From NCBI RefSeq assembly GCF_005860805.1, contig NZ_VCEJ01000002.1, forward strand, positions 790,375 through 854,374: a stretch of DNA of 64,000 nucleotides, read 5' to 3'. This document shows, piece by piece, positions 42,396 to 50,910 of this stretch (positions are counted from its first letter, which is position 1; the number at the start of each line of letters is the position of its first letter). The notes beneath the pieces are model-generated. The model was not told the origin of the DNA and ran no database searches. It saw only the letters and a program-made list of their open reading frames with translations. Both the position numbers and the translations under genes were made by a program. This stretch comes from Dyadobacter luticola (GTDB taxonomy: Bacteria; Bacteroidota; Bacteroidia; Cytophagales; Spirosomataceae).

Positions 42396-43511
42396 ATGGC
42401 ACAAACTTCTACTTTGTTCAGATCCGGCGACAGACTTTCAACCTACCAGAAATGGCGGCTGGGTTTCGGTTTTGCGCTCATGTACCTGCCGCTGCGTATA
42501 TACATGAACGTCCTGACGATCGATCTGGGCATGTTCTTGAACCGCCTGCCGCTTTGGGTCGTTGAGCTTTCTGTAAGTGTCTGTCTATTTACACTTTGGA
42601 TTCACGTCATCGAATGGCTGCACCAATATATTTCAAGAATGTTGGGTGAGGAGTTTATTGACGATTTCAAATTCCTGAACCAGCTTTTTACTTTAATTAT
42701 CGCTTTCGGACTGGCGGTTTTGTTCAACGCCTGGTTCCGGATCGTGTGGCATTACATGGAGGCGATCTGGGAAAACCAGCCTTTTGAATGGGCGCCGGTG
42801 ATCATGGACAGCGGGCGTCTGCACCGTCGCCGGGCCAATACCGCCATCACGGTTCTGGCATTGATGGGCGCCTATTATCTGGCCTCCAATAAACGCGCCA
42901 ATCAGAAGTTGCAGCAAGTGCATGTCAACGAGGAGCGGCTTGAAAAGGAGAACATTAAAGCGCATTTTACTGCATTAAAAAGTCAGGTCAGCCCGCATTT
43001 TCTTTTTAATAATTTCAGTGTGCTTTCCACATTGATCGAAACAAACCAGGAACGCTCGGTGGAGTTTGTCAACCGGCTTTCCAAGGCGTACCGGTACATT
43101 CTGGAACAATCGGATTTTGAGTTGATTAAACTGCGGACGGAAGTGGACTTTCTGGAAACCTATATGTTTTTGCTCAAAACACGTTTTGAAGACAAAATCC
43201 GCCTCGATATTCAGATCCCGCAAAGTGAAATTGACCAGTATTCTATCGTGCCGCTCTCTTTGCAGCTTCTGATAGAGAATGCCGTCAAGCATAATCAAAT
43301 GTCCACGAGTAATCCGCTGGTGATCACGATTTCCCGTGAGGGCGATTTTCTGGTGGTGAGTAACCCGGTCAGGGTAAGGCAATTGTCGGAACCTTCGACA
43401 CGGCTTGGTTTGCAGAACATTGTGGACCGGTATAAACTGCTGGTCAACAAGCCCGTGTTAATCCTCGCTGAGCACAGCATATTTGCCGTAAAAATTCCCC
43501 TCCTCCAATGA
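42396..43511 (+). CDS. LytS-type sensor histidine kinase
   Basis: The product has 371 residues from the ATG at 42396; the longer frame from 42279 starts at a TTG inside a terminator hairpin and is rejected. Four membrane helices lie at about residues 20-40, 55-75, 100-125 and 150-170. The His-kinase domain has HFTALKSQVSPHFLFNNFSVLST (phospho-His in SPHFLFN) and an ATPase with LIENAVKHN and LGLQNIVDRY. It belongs to the LytS/YehU group that phosphorylates LytTR regulators. The regulator gene starts 4 bases before its stop, a translational-coupling overlap. Confidence 0.92.
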   Translation: MAQTSTLFRSGDRLSTYQKWRLGFGFALMYLPLRIYMNVLTIDLGMFLNRLPLWVVELSVSVCLFTLWIHVIEWLHQYISRMLGEEFIDDFKFLNQLFTLIIAFGLAVLFNAWFRIVWHYMEAIWENQPFEWAPVIMDSGRLHRRRANTAITVLALMGAYYLASNKRANQKLQQVHVNEERLEKENIKAHFTALKSQVSPHFLFNNFSVLSTLIETNQERSVEFVNRLSKAYRYILEQSDFELIKLRTEVDFLETYMFLLKTRFEDKIRLDIQIPQSEIDQYSIVPLSLQLLIENAVKHNQMSTSNPLVITISREGDFLVVSNPVRVRQLSEPSTRLGLQNIVDRYKLLVNKPVLILAEHSIFAVKIPLLQ

Positions 43512-44275
43512 ATGTTCTGATTATCGAAGATGAAGCCCTGAGTGCCACCCGGCTGCAAACCCTGATCAACCGGCATAACCCCGACATCCATGTTTTAGCC
43601 AAAATTCCTTCCGTAAAAGAAAGTATCCAGTGGCTGGAAGACCGCAGCCACGTCATCCCCGACCTGATTTTTCTCGACCTGCACCTCGAAGACGATTTGG
43701 GTTTCAAAATTATTGACGACCTGAAACTGACCATTCCGATCATTTTTACGACGGCTTACAGCGAGTACGCGATCCGGGCTTTTAAGGCAAATGGGATAGG
43801 TTATCTGCTCAAACCCGTCGATCCGGCAGAGCTGGGTGCCTCTTTGGAAAAATTTAAAACATTGCATCCGAAGTCGGCGGCGCCTGATTTGTCAGCGCTG
43901 ATTTCGATGTTTCAGTCACCGAATGCGCAGGAGGTTTTCAAGGAACGTTTTTTGGCTACGGCCGGTACCAAAATGTTCAGCATCAAAACCGCCGACATTG
44001 CCTATTTTATGGTCGAGCAAAAAGCGACATTTCTTAGGACATTCGACGGCAAACATCTGGCGATGGATTACAGTCTCGACAAACTTTTTCAACTACTTGA
44101 TCCCGCTCAATTTTTCCGCATAAACCGGTCTCTCATCATTTCCCTGTCCAGTATCCGCTCCATCAACGCACTGTCCGCTGGTCGGCTCAAAGTCGAATTG
44201 GCACCCAGCCCGCAGCTGGAAGTGTACGTCAGCACCGATAGAATTTCAGATTTTAAGCTCTGGCTGGGCAAATAA
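43508..44275 (+). CDS. LytTR-family response regulator
   Basis: The product has 255 residues. The receiver has IIEDEALSA (acidic pair), LIFLDLHLEDD (phospho-Asp), IIFTTAYSEYA (Thr) and LLKPVDP (Lys). The C-terminal LytTR domain covers about residues 150-255 (FLATAGTKMFSIKTADI, DYSLDKLFQLLDPAQFFRINRSLI). It is paired with the LytS-type kinase. LytTR proteins bind paired direct repeats; CCGTTCAATC repeats at 22549-22579 are a candidate target, but no such pair is seen next to this operon. Confidence 0.94.
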   Translation: MNVLIIEDEALSATRLQTLINRHNPDIHVLAKIPSVKESIQWLEDRSHVIPDLIFLDLHLEDDLGFKIIDDLKLTIPIIFTTAYSEYAIRAFKANGIGYLLKPVDPAELGASLEKFKTLHPKSAAPDLSALISMFQSPNAQEVFKERFLATAGTKMFSIKTADIAYFMVEQKATFLRTFDGKHLAMDYSLDKLFQLLDPAQFFRINRSLIISLSSIRSINALSAGRLKVELAPSPQLEVYVSTDRISDFKLWLGK

Positions 44276-44391
44276 GCCGCTTTTTTGTAAACAGGAATTT
44301 GGCTTTCTTCCGGTAAATCGGGCAGTTCGCAGGCAAAAACAGGGCATTCGACGACTTTGGTTTTATATCAAACTACTTCCCGTTTAATTTG

Positions 44392-44417
44392 GAATTAGTA
44401 ATTATATCTACTAATTC
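44392..44417. promoter_or_regulatory. Perfect 9-bp inverted repeat just before an HTH gene
   Basis: GAATTAGTA (44392-44400) and TACTAATTC (44409-44417) are exact complements with an 8-base centre. The repeat ends 8 bases before the ATG at 44426. A repressor binding here would block initiation, or the RNA could fold over the start. The downstream gene encodes an HTH, so autoregulation is possible. An imperfect TAATTTG -7 box (44385-44391) lies right before it. Confidence 0.55.
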
Positions 44418-44425
44418 AAGTCAGA

Positions 44426-44782
44426 ATGCCATTCATCGACAAAACTAAAAACCTTCAATCTGCCGAGCTGACCAACTCGCCACTGACCCGTATTCAGTCA
44501 TACATCAAAAACCAGGTGAAGCTGGGCAGAAAATTTACGATCAGGGATATCGCCGACGAGCTCAATTTGTCGGAATACAACATGAATAAAATGTTGATCA
44601 AGGCAACCGGTGAAACATTGAAATCTTTCATTGCCAGCTGCCGCAGGGATTTCTACGAAAACCGCCAGATCGATGAAAAGCTGGATACCGGCGGCGGAAA
44701 AAAAGTGGGAATCTGCCTTACCTGCCGAAAAACCGGCGTGGATCTGCTGCAATTATCTTCAAAACGCGTTAGATTGCAGTAA
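44426..44782 (+). CDS. AraC-like HTH protein, small
   Basis: The product has 118 residues. Residues about 30-75 (KFTIRDIADELNLSEYNMNKMLIKATGETLKSFI) match one half of an AraC/XylS DNA-binding domain, with the helix-turn-helix in IADELNLSEYNMNKML. There is no sensor domain, and only one of the two usual AraC helices is clear. The C-terminal 35 residues have CLTCRK. It could be a small DNA-binding regulator; the perfect inverted repeat before it is a likely operator. Cytidine deaminase follows after 40 bases. Confidence 0.65.
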   Translation: MPFIDKTKNLQSAELTNSPLTRIQSYIKNQVKLGRKFTIRDIADELNLSEYNMNKMLIKATGETLKSFIASCRRDFYENRQIDEKLDTGGGKKVGICLTCRKTGVDLLQLSSKRVRLQ

Positions 44783-44822
44783 GGGTACCCAAATCGGTTT
44801 GGGACTATTTTTCTGACATCTG

Positions 44823-45308
44823 ATGAAGTGCAATGTTTCTTTCGAGTACGAGTTGTTTGGCAATGTGCAGGAGCTGGAAGGATCATTGCAGAAGTTGCTC
44901 ACGGCCGCCAAAGAAGCCGTCGGGTTGTCTTACGCACCCTATTCCAAATTTCATGTAGGTGCCGCGCTGCTGCTTTCAAATGGTGAAATTGTAAAAGGCA
45001 GCAACCAGGAAAATGCTTCTTCGCCCGCTGGCATCTGCGCCGAGCGGGTTGCGCTTTCAGCCTCCTCCTCGGTTTTTCCACAAGAAAAAATCATCGCGAT
45101 CGCGATCACCTACCACAACGAATCCGCGGAAGAAGAGGCGGACAACATTGTTTCTCCCTGCGGTATATGCCGCCAGAGCCTCCTCGAAGCCACCGACCGG
45201 CAGCAGAGTCCGATCCGGGTTTTACTCGCGAGCCCGTCCGGTAAGCTGATTCTCCTCGAAAACGCAGCGCATCTCTTGCCGCTGGCTTTCTCAGCCTCTG
45301 ATCTGTAA
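44823..45308 (+). CDS. cdd: Cytidine deaminase
   Basis: The product has 161 residues, the size of homotetrameric CDD. Motif 1 is CAERVALSA with the zinc Cys and catalytic Glu, motif 2 is PCGICRQSL with two zinc Cys, so the active site is complete. Substrate-binding motifs SYAPYSKFHVGAALL (first residues) also match. It converts cytidine and deoxycytidine to uridine forms for pyrimidine salvage. It is 40 bases after the HTH gene; a link is possible but not needed. Confidence 0.95.
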   Translation: MKCNVSFEYELFGNVQELEGSLQKLLTAAKEAVGLSYAPYSKFHVGAALLLSNGEIVKGSNQENASSPAGICAERVALSASSSVFPQEKIIAIAITYHNESAEEEADNIVSPCGICRQSLLEATDRQQSPIRVLLASPSGKLILLENAAHLLPLAFSASDL

Positions 45309-45428
45309 ACTCATTTTCAAATCGTTACCATTTTTTTTCAGGGTTTGCAACGCTGAGTAAAAAAGGTTGTGTCTTTGTTTTTGAAGGCAGCTGATGGTTC
45401 TGCCAACTGAAATTTAAAACAGCACATA

Positions 45429-46049
45429 ATGAAAAAGTTTTCCCTGATTCTCCTGCTCCTGAGCACCACTTTCGCCATCAATTCCTGTTCACACAAAGAA
45501 AAAGTGAAACCGGAGGAAGAAGATAATTTCACGATGGAGGAGTTCAATAAATACCTTCGCCGCGTGCCTTTTATTGTGGCGAAAGCGTATAAGCTGGTTG
45601 GAAAAGACACGCTGGATTTACTGAAAGATCCGATTTATAAAGAATACAACGAAGCCGTTTTCCTGGCGTTTTTCGATGGTCCGGTGCTCTTTTACGGCGG
45701 TCGAGAAATTCCCAATACAAAATTCAAAGCCTCCGCCAGGACATTTACAATAAACAATCGCATTTCGCTGCCGACCAATCTGAAATATTATTGGGACGAA
45801 AAATTGAAAACCGTTGTGGTGGAATCAGAGGGTACGTCGAGCTATTTCCCGATCATTCCTTCGGGTAAAAAGGCGATGCTAGACAAGAAGAAATTTGACC
45901 TTAACCATACTTTTGAAGAAGACCAGAATGCCGCGCATCCGAGCAGTATGACATTCACTTTTGAAGATTATGTGATTGAAATGCGACCGATGTGGCAGTA
46001 TTACAAACAAGAGGGGCAGCAGGTGTTTGCGGATTTTGTGGTTTTTTAA
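45429..46049 (+). CDS. Lipoprotein of unknown function
   Basis: The product has 206 residues. A lipoprotein signal is seen (MKKFSLILLLLSTTFAINSC with a lipobox Cys at residue 20). The rest alternates beta strands and charged helices and I do not recognise it. It precedes the second lipoprotein, ECF sigma and membrane protein genes on the same strand, so it may belong to an envelope-stress locus. Confidence 0.6.
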   Translation: MKKFSLILLLLSTTFAINSCSHKEKVKPEEEDNFTMEEFNKYLRRVPFIVAKAYKLVGKDTLDLLKDPIYKEYNEAVFLAFFDGPVLFYGGREIPNTKFKASARTFTINNRISLPTNLKYYWDEKLKTVVVESEGTSSYFPIIPSGKKAMLDKKKFDLNHTFEEDQNAAHPSSMTFTFEDYVIEMRPMWQYYKQEGQQVFADFVVF

Positions 46050-46103
46050 ATTCGTATGTAAACGACTGTCTGCAAGTTGATTAACGTTTTTATTGATATC
46101 AGA

Positions 46104-47066
46104 ATGAGAGTCAGTTCCCTGCTTTTTATCGGTCTCCTCTGGATGTTCTCCTGCAATCAGGTCAATCTGGAACCGGTTGATCCTTCAACCGAGCCGACGG
46201 AAGCTTTGCAGGTTGTTAAAACCAGGTTTCCCAATGCATCCGATGTGGTTTTCAAGGCGATCATGCCGGGGGATGTGTGGGAGGTGGCTTTCAGCAACAC
46301 GAATGAAAAATATCTTTCGCTGGTTGACCGGACCAAAATGTTTGAAACATTTAAGCTAAGACCGGATACGCTGCCGCAGCCGCTTACATCCTTCATGCCG
46401 CGCTCGACTTTTAAAGGCGGCACGTTTTCGGATAATGGTGAGGATATTAGCACATATCAGGACTATAACTGGCGTAACCGACTGCTTTACAATCTAAATG
46501 GCACGGATTATAGTTTCGAAATTGTGCGAAACAGGGCAGCTCCCTACACACCGGTTGTGGTGAATTTTGAAAATTACAAATACCACATTCATCTCTCAAA
46601 AGTGGATGACTTTCCAGCCGCAGTCCGCGATTTTCTGAGTGTCCGCCAGAACGTTACCTTTCGGGCCGGTGAGGCGCGCGTAAAGTTGAATTTCGAAAAA
46701 CATTACTGGATGCAGGTATCATTCATGCTGTATGGAAAGGAAGCATTGGGGTATTTGTTGCTGGACGAAAAAGGCAAGCTGATCTGGTCGAGCAAGGATT
46801 TCAATCTTCCGCCAAATTATGATGCCTCCTCCAACATTGACACGCTGCCAGAGCCTATCCAAAATTACCTTGACCAAACTCCGGAGCTGGCAACATTCAA
46901 TTCAAAACCTGAAAAAATATATAAGTGGAGAAGTGAGTATGAGGGAGTTGTAAGCTATTATCTGTCGATGCAGCAAGGTGACTGGACTACGCCGTCGGAA
47001 CTTTGCGAGCTATATTTTGACCAGGATGGAAATCTTTTAAACCGCCGTGCTTTTGTGTCTTTCTGA
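46104..47066 (+). CDS. Lipoprotein with three PepSY-like repeats
   Basis: The product has 320 residues from the ATG at 46104, which gives a lipoprotein signal with Cys in WMFSC. Three repeated units (about residues 35-110, 160-235 and 245-320) each have a helix with PxxV/I near the start and beta strands, such as TRFPNASDVVFKAIMPGDVWEV, VRQNVTFRAGEARVKLN and LPEPIQNYLDQTP. This pattern fits the PepSY-like (DUF2874) group of Bacteroidota periplasmic proteins. The stop is 8 bases before the ECF sigma start, so co-transcription is very likely. Confidence 0.65.
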   Translation: MRVSSLLFIGLLWMFSCNQVNLEPVDPSTEPTEALQVVKTRFPNASDVVFKAIMPGDVWEVAFSNTNEKYLSLVDRTKMFETFKLRPDTLPQPLTSFMPRSTFKGGTFSDNGEDISTYQDYNWRNRLLYNLNGTDYSFEIVRNRAAPYTPVVVNFENYKYHIHLSKVDDFPAAVRDFLSVRQNVTFRAGEARVKLNFEKHYWMQVSFMLYGKEALGYLLLDEKGKLIWSSKDFNLPPNYDASSNIDTLPEPIQNYLDQTPELATFNSKPEKIYKWRSEYEGVVSYYLSMQQGDWTTPSELCELYFDQDGNLLNRRAFVSF

Positions 47067-47074
47067 GAAATAGA

Positions 47075-47656
47075 ATGAAGTTTTTTACCTCTAACAAATA
47101 CAAATCACTGACCCAACTTGTGGGCGCTTGTCAAAAGCGCGACCAGGCTGCGCAGACTGTATTTTATGACCGGTATAAAAACAAAATGACGGGAATTTGC
47201 CTCCGGTACGCTAAAACCAGAGCGGAGGCAGACGACATTTTCCAGGAAGCATTTATCAGGATTTTCAATCATATCGACGACCTCAAAGAGCCGGAAGCGG
47301 CCGATAGCTGGGTGAAAACGATCGTGATCCGGACGGCGATTAATTATTACCATCGCACTACAAAAAGCGAAACCTTGCATTCTTCGCTGGATAATACGGA
47401 AATGCAGCTGGATTCGGGCGATTATGAGAAACTGATGGACCAGCTGAATGTGGAAGATTTGCTCGGACTGATCAACGAGCTGCCTGACAAGTACAGGACG
47501 GTGATCAACATGCATTTAATTGATGGATATACCCACGTGGAGATCGGCGAAATGATGTCTTTATCGGACGCGACCGTCAGGTCTCAATTTATGAGAGGAA
47601 GGAATATGCTTTTAAAAAAGTTGGAATTAAAAGGGATCGTGCATCATGAAATCTGA
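47075..47656 (+). CDS. ECF-family RNA polymerase sigma factor
   Basis: The product has 193 residues. Region 2 is seen in FYDRYKNKMTGICLRYAKTRAEADDIFQEAFIRIFNHID, with region 4 in LINELPDKYRTVINMHLIDGYTHVEIGEMMSLSDATVRSQFMRGRNMLLKKL. Both regions are intact. It follows two lipoprotein genes and overlaps the next gene by 11 bases, which probably encodes its membrane partner. The target promoters are not seen here. Confidence 0.94.
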   Translation: MKFFTSNKYKSLTQLVGACQKRDQAAQTVFYDRYKNKMTGICLRYAKTRAEADDIFQEAFIRIFNHIDDLKEPEAADSWVKTIVIRTAINYYHRTTKSETLHSSLDNTEMQLDSGDYEKLMDQLNVEDLLGLINELPDKYRTVINMHLIDGYTHVEIGEMMSLSDATVRSQFMRGRNMLLKKLELKGIVHHEI

Positions 47657-48920
47657 GGAAAAGCTCAATGAGGCATTGCGGGCCGCCCTGAAACGCAAAT
47701 TTGACGATTTTGAAGAAACGCCCAATCCGGCTTCCTTCAACATTATCCGTGCGCACATCAAGCAGCCACGGAATTATAAGTTTTTGTTTTTGAGTCTTTT
47801 GCTGATAGGGTTAGTTGGGACGGGTTTGTTTTTTAATCAATATCTGGGTGAAAATGCTGGACCGCAAGTTGCTGGACGTAAGGATCATATAAGCCTCACT
47901 AAATCTGAGTTGAAAGCGAGAGTGGCACCGGAAGTCGTAACACTTAAAAATGAAGAGAAAACTAAACCAGAAATTTCACGCCGCGACGCAGATCTGAATA
48001 TCCCGCGGCAGACTTTCAAAAATCGAAACAAGCACCAGGATGTGCAATCAAAGCTTCTGGCGCAGGCTATTGAGTCAAACCTTCCGGCGCAGGTTTTGAG
48101 AAGCAATAGGAAGGAAAACCTTTTCCAGGAAGCTGACCATAACCTCTCTCCGCAAATTTTAATTGCTGAAAACAATGCAGAAGAAATCAGGCAACCAGCG
48201 CCAGCAACAACATTAGCGATACAAGTTTCCAAGCTGGAATCCGAGCAAATGAAGTCTACGGCAATGAATCTGCCGGGCGTTGCGGTCCCGGAGAAGGATT
48301 CACCTTATTATAAACAGAAAAATCCGTCGAAAGTAAGTTGGCTGGTAAATGCGGCCGTTTTGAAATCGTATCAGATCCTGACTGTTCCAAAATCGTCGGG
48401 GCAGGATTTCCAGAATTTCAAATTCCCGTCGGTCTTTTCACTGGAAAGTGTGGGCTACAAATTTAGTGTCGGGCTGGAAAAGAAAGGTTTCCAGGCTTTA
48501 CTGCATTACAGCACATTCAGGCTAAAGTTTTCCTACGAAATTGCTGGGAATGAATACATTGTACAGAATGAAGGCCAGAGCTACACCATTGTACGCCCTG
48601 GAACTGTGGTGACGGAAAACAATAAAATGGATTTGCTGGGAATTGGTCTGAGCAAGCAGGTACTCTGGGGAAATTCGCCTTTCCGGAAATATTATGCATC
48701 CGCCGGGCTGGAATATTCACGTGCAATCCAATCTAAAAGCCACATCGGCTGGATTAATGCTTCAATCGGCAGGCAATTTGCTGTAAACCGGAATGTATTG
48801 ATCCATGTCGGGCCTTATGCAGAATTCAGCCCGCTGAAAATGTCAGGAGCGAATAACCCATTCCTTTATCAGCCGTACCGCGTAGGTATCTCGCTGGGAA
48901 TGAAGCTTATCCGCCCCTGA
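47646..48920 (+). CDS. One-helix membrane protein with barrel-like C-terminus
   Basis: The product has 424 residues. The N-terminal 45 are cytosolic and charged (EEKLNEALRAALKRKFDDFEE), then one membrane helix at about 46-63 (YKFLFLSLLLIGLVGTGLFF). Residues 75-235 are low-complexity Asn/Gln/Lys linker. The last 180 residues show alternating strands (GLEKKGFQALLHYSTFRLKFSYE, SAGLEYSRAIQSKS, GPYAEFSPLKMSG) as in outer-membrane-protein-type barrels. Position directly after an ECF sigma points to an anti-sigma or sensing role. The known anti-sigma fold is not clear in the N-terminus. Confidence 0.6.
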   Translation: MKSEEKLNEALRAALKRKFDDFEETPNPASFNIIRAHIKQPRNYKFLFLSLLLIGLVGTGLFFNQYLGENAGPQVAGRKDHISLTKSELKARVAPEVVTLKNEEKTKPEISRRDADLNIPRQTFKNRNKHQDVQSKLLAQAIESNLPAQVLRSNRKENLFQEADHNLSPQILIAENNAEEIRQPAPATTLAIQVSKLESEQMKSTAMNLPGVAVPEKDSPYYKQKNPSKVSWLVNAAVLKSYQILTVPKSSGQDFQNFKFPSVFSLESVGYKFSVGLEKKGFQALLHYSTFRLKFSYEIAGNEYIVQNEGQSYTIVRPGTVVTENNKMDLLGIGLSKQVLWGNSPFRKYYASAGLEYSRAIQSKSHIGWINASIGRQFAVNRNVLIHVGPYAEFSPLKMSGANNPFLYQPYRVGISLGMKLIRP

Positions 48921-48933
48921 GGCAATGTTTAAA

Positions 48934-49914
48934 TTAAACTTTCGAGCGCAGCTTGTAAGTGCCGATCGCGATGAAACTGTAAACCTTCTGAAGAAATGGG
49001 GGTAGTACGAAATCCCGTATTACCTCTTTTTTCCTTTCTCCCTGCGGCTTGGCCAGGTTGAGGTATTTCAAAGCATATTTCAGCTTCGAGAAATAATCCC
49101 CCTCGTACTGTTTCGCAAAAAGCAATTTGTAATAGTAAGTAGCAATGTTCTTCCGCAGCACCGCATCGTATTTGTAATCGAAATGCCGGTTAATGTTGGA
49201 ATACAGCTGGATCCGGTTGAATAAGAAATCGGAACTGTAATGATTGTCGGCAAAACTAGCACCGCCCCGGTTTTTCCGGTAAACCGACATCACCTCGTCA
49301 ATATAACCGATCGGCCCGCGGCTGGCGAACATAATGTTACGCGGAATATCGCCGCTGGTAGAAAGGTTAGTCCACTCAGGATCGGGATTCTTTGCAAATT
49401 CCTCGCGGCGGAACATTAAGCTGGAAGTTGCGATAAAGGTCAGCTCGTCTTCGCCGATCAGGTCATCTACCGTGTATTCTGTCTTTTTTAATGTATTCAC
49501 TAAATGCGGCGGTGCAGAATTATCGTCGTAAATCACCATCGCATTATGGAAGCTGGCCGAATAATGCGGGTTCGCATCCAGCATTTCAACCTGTTTTTGC
49601 AGTTTGTGCGGGGAAGTCAGATAATCATCGCCGTCAAACTGTGCGATGTACTCACCCTTAGCAATAGCAAAGGTCTGAAGGGCATTAAATTTGCCATTCA
49701 GACCCAGGTTTTTGGTTTGTAAAAGTAACCGGACTTTACCGGGATAGCGCTGCTCGTAATCTTTGAGAATGGCCGCGGTATTGTCTTTGGAGCAGTCGTC
49801 ACCTACAACAATCTCATAATCAAATGTGGTTTCTTGCATGAGCAGGGAATCCAGCATTTTCGCTACGAACTTTTCGTGATTGTAGGTAATCACGCAAACA
49901 CTCACTCGGATCAT
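48934..49914 (-). CDS. Glycosyltransferase family 2
   Basis: The product has 326 residues. The GT-A start VSVCVITYNHEKFVAKMLDSLL, the VGDDCSKDNTA loop and the DGDDYLTSPHKL DxD-like site are clear. The C-terminal half is helical and basic and may contact the membrane. It should transfer a sugar from an NDP donor to a glycan or lipid. It is 8 bases after the PhyH gene on the same strand, so these two are one operon. Confidence 0.9.
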   Translation of the reverse strand: MIRVSVCVITYNHEKFVAKMLDSLLMQETTFDYEIVVGDDCSKDNTAAILKDYEQRYPGKVRLLLQTKNLGLNGKFNALQTFAIAKGEYIAQFDGDDYLTSPHKLQKQVEMLDANPHYSASFHNAMVIYDDNSAPPHLVNTLKKTEYTVDDLIGEDELTFIATSSLMFRREEFAKNPDPEWTNLSTSGDIPRNIMFASRGPIGYIDEVMSVYRKNRGGASFADNHYSSDFLFNRIQLYSNINRHFDYKYDAVLRKNIATYYYKLLFAKQYEGDYFSKLKYALKYLNLAKPQGERKKEVIRDFVLPPFLQKVYSFIAIGTYKLRSKV

Positions 49915-49922
49915 AATTTATT

Positions 49923-50777
49923 TTATTTAAAAACCGCTTCCACTTCCTCTTGTTTCGGGAATCCCGGGAACAACAATTCAGGGGTAGGTTTATAAATATA
50001 GGGTAGGGGAAATCCGCGGTCCACGAATGTTTTCTCTACCAAGTTGTTGAAACGGAATTGTGAAGTCCAGCGGATGTGCGGCGTTACATTGGTTCCTGAA
50101 CGGTGCACGGTAAATGTGGAGAAAATCAGGATATCTCCCGCTTTCAATTCCAGCTGAACGAATTCATCCTCAGGCAGTTCTTCCTGAATGCTGCTTATAT
50201 AATCCACGTCGCTGCCTTCAAACAAACCTCTTTTGTGGCTGCCTGGCAAAACCTGCAATCCGCCCAAAGCCGTATCGCAATCCACTAGTGGGAACCACAT
50301 CACAATGCTGTCCAGCGAACCTTGTCCGCCGCGCCAGTCCTGGTGTGCGCCCAGTTTCCAGTAATCCTGTTTTTTGGCCAGGTTGCGACTGTTGAACATC
50401 ATTGCAGGACGTACCGCGATGATAGGATATTCTAAACCAATGCTTTGCAAAACTTTTGTGATCCGGTCGTCGGTGCCCAGTCTGTGCAGGGATACCAAAT
50501 GCTGAACCTGCTTGCCGGTATTGACAAATGCATCGAAATCCTTTTGAAAGAACTCGTACATGCCAGCTTCAAACTCGTCCTGATTGTCAACATCGATTTT
50601 TCTGCCCAGTGTGCGTTCGATCTGATATGCGAAGACGCCGCGCGCTTCGTCGAAAATGGCTTTGATTTCTTCCGGAGTGAAAAAGTTACGCACTACAATG
50701 TAGCCGTCCTTAAAATATTGTGATTTGATGTCCGCACCGGTGACAGGCGCCTCGTTTGTCAAGCTAACGTTATCCAT
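49923..50777 (-). CDS. Phytanoyl-CoA dioxygenase-like Fe(II)/2OG oxygenase
   Basis: The product has 284 residues. The iron-binding facial triad is seen as His and Asp in GAHQDWRGG, and a distal His in STFTVHRSGTN, with the Arg about twelve residues later (TPHIRWTSQFRFN) suited to 2-oxoglutarate. The fold is PhyH. PhyH enzymes hydroxylate or halogenate small molecules. Coupling with a GT2 suggests work on a cell-surface or secondary metabolite, inferred from position. A TACCTTTG box (50824-50831, minus) lies 47 bases upstream. Confidence 0.88.
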   Translation of the reverse strand: MDNVSLTNEAPVTGADIKSQYFKDGYIVVRNFFTPEEIKAIFDEARGVFAYQIERTLGRKIDVDNQDEFEAGMYEFFQKDFDAFVNTGKQVQHLVSLHRLGTDDRITKVLQSIGLEYPIIAVRPAMMFNSRNLAKKQDYWKLGAHQDWRGGQGSLDSIVMWFPLVDCDTALGGLQVLPGSHKRGLFEGSDVDYISSIQEELPEDEFVQLELKAGDILIFSTFTVHRSGTNVTPHIRWTSQFRFNNLVEKTFVDRGFPLPYIYKPTPELLFPGFPKQEEVEAVFK

Positions 50778-50823
50778 GTGTATTTTCCCAATTTTGTTTT
50801 AAAAGGCTATTAAAATAGATGGT

Positions 50824-50831
50824 CAAAGGTA
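50824..50831 (-). promoter_or_regulatory. TAnnTTTG -7 box upstream of the PhyH-GT2 operon
   Basis: TACCTTTG on the minus strand, 47 bases before the ATG at 50777. No clean TTG -33 element at the expected spacing, so only the -7 box is supported. Confidence 0.45.
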
Positions 50832-50910
50832 CTGTAATTGTCTTTCAATTAGAATTTTCACAAACTGATATAAATCATTTTGTTGGAATTTTTCTAAATA
50901 AAGCGGTTTG

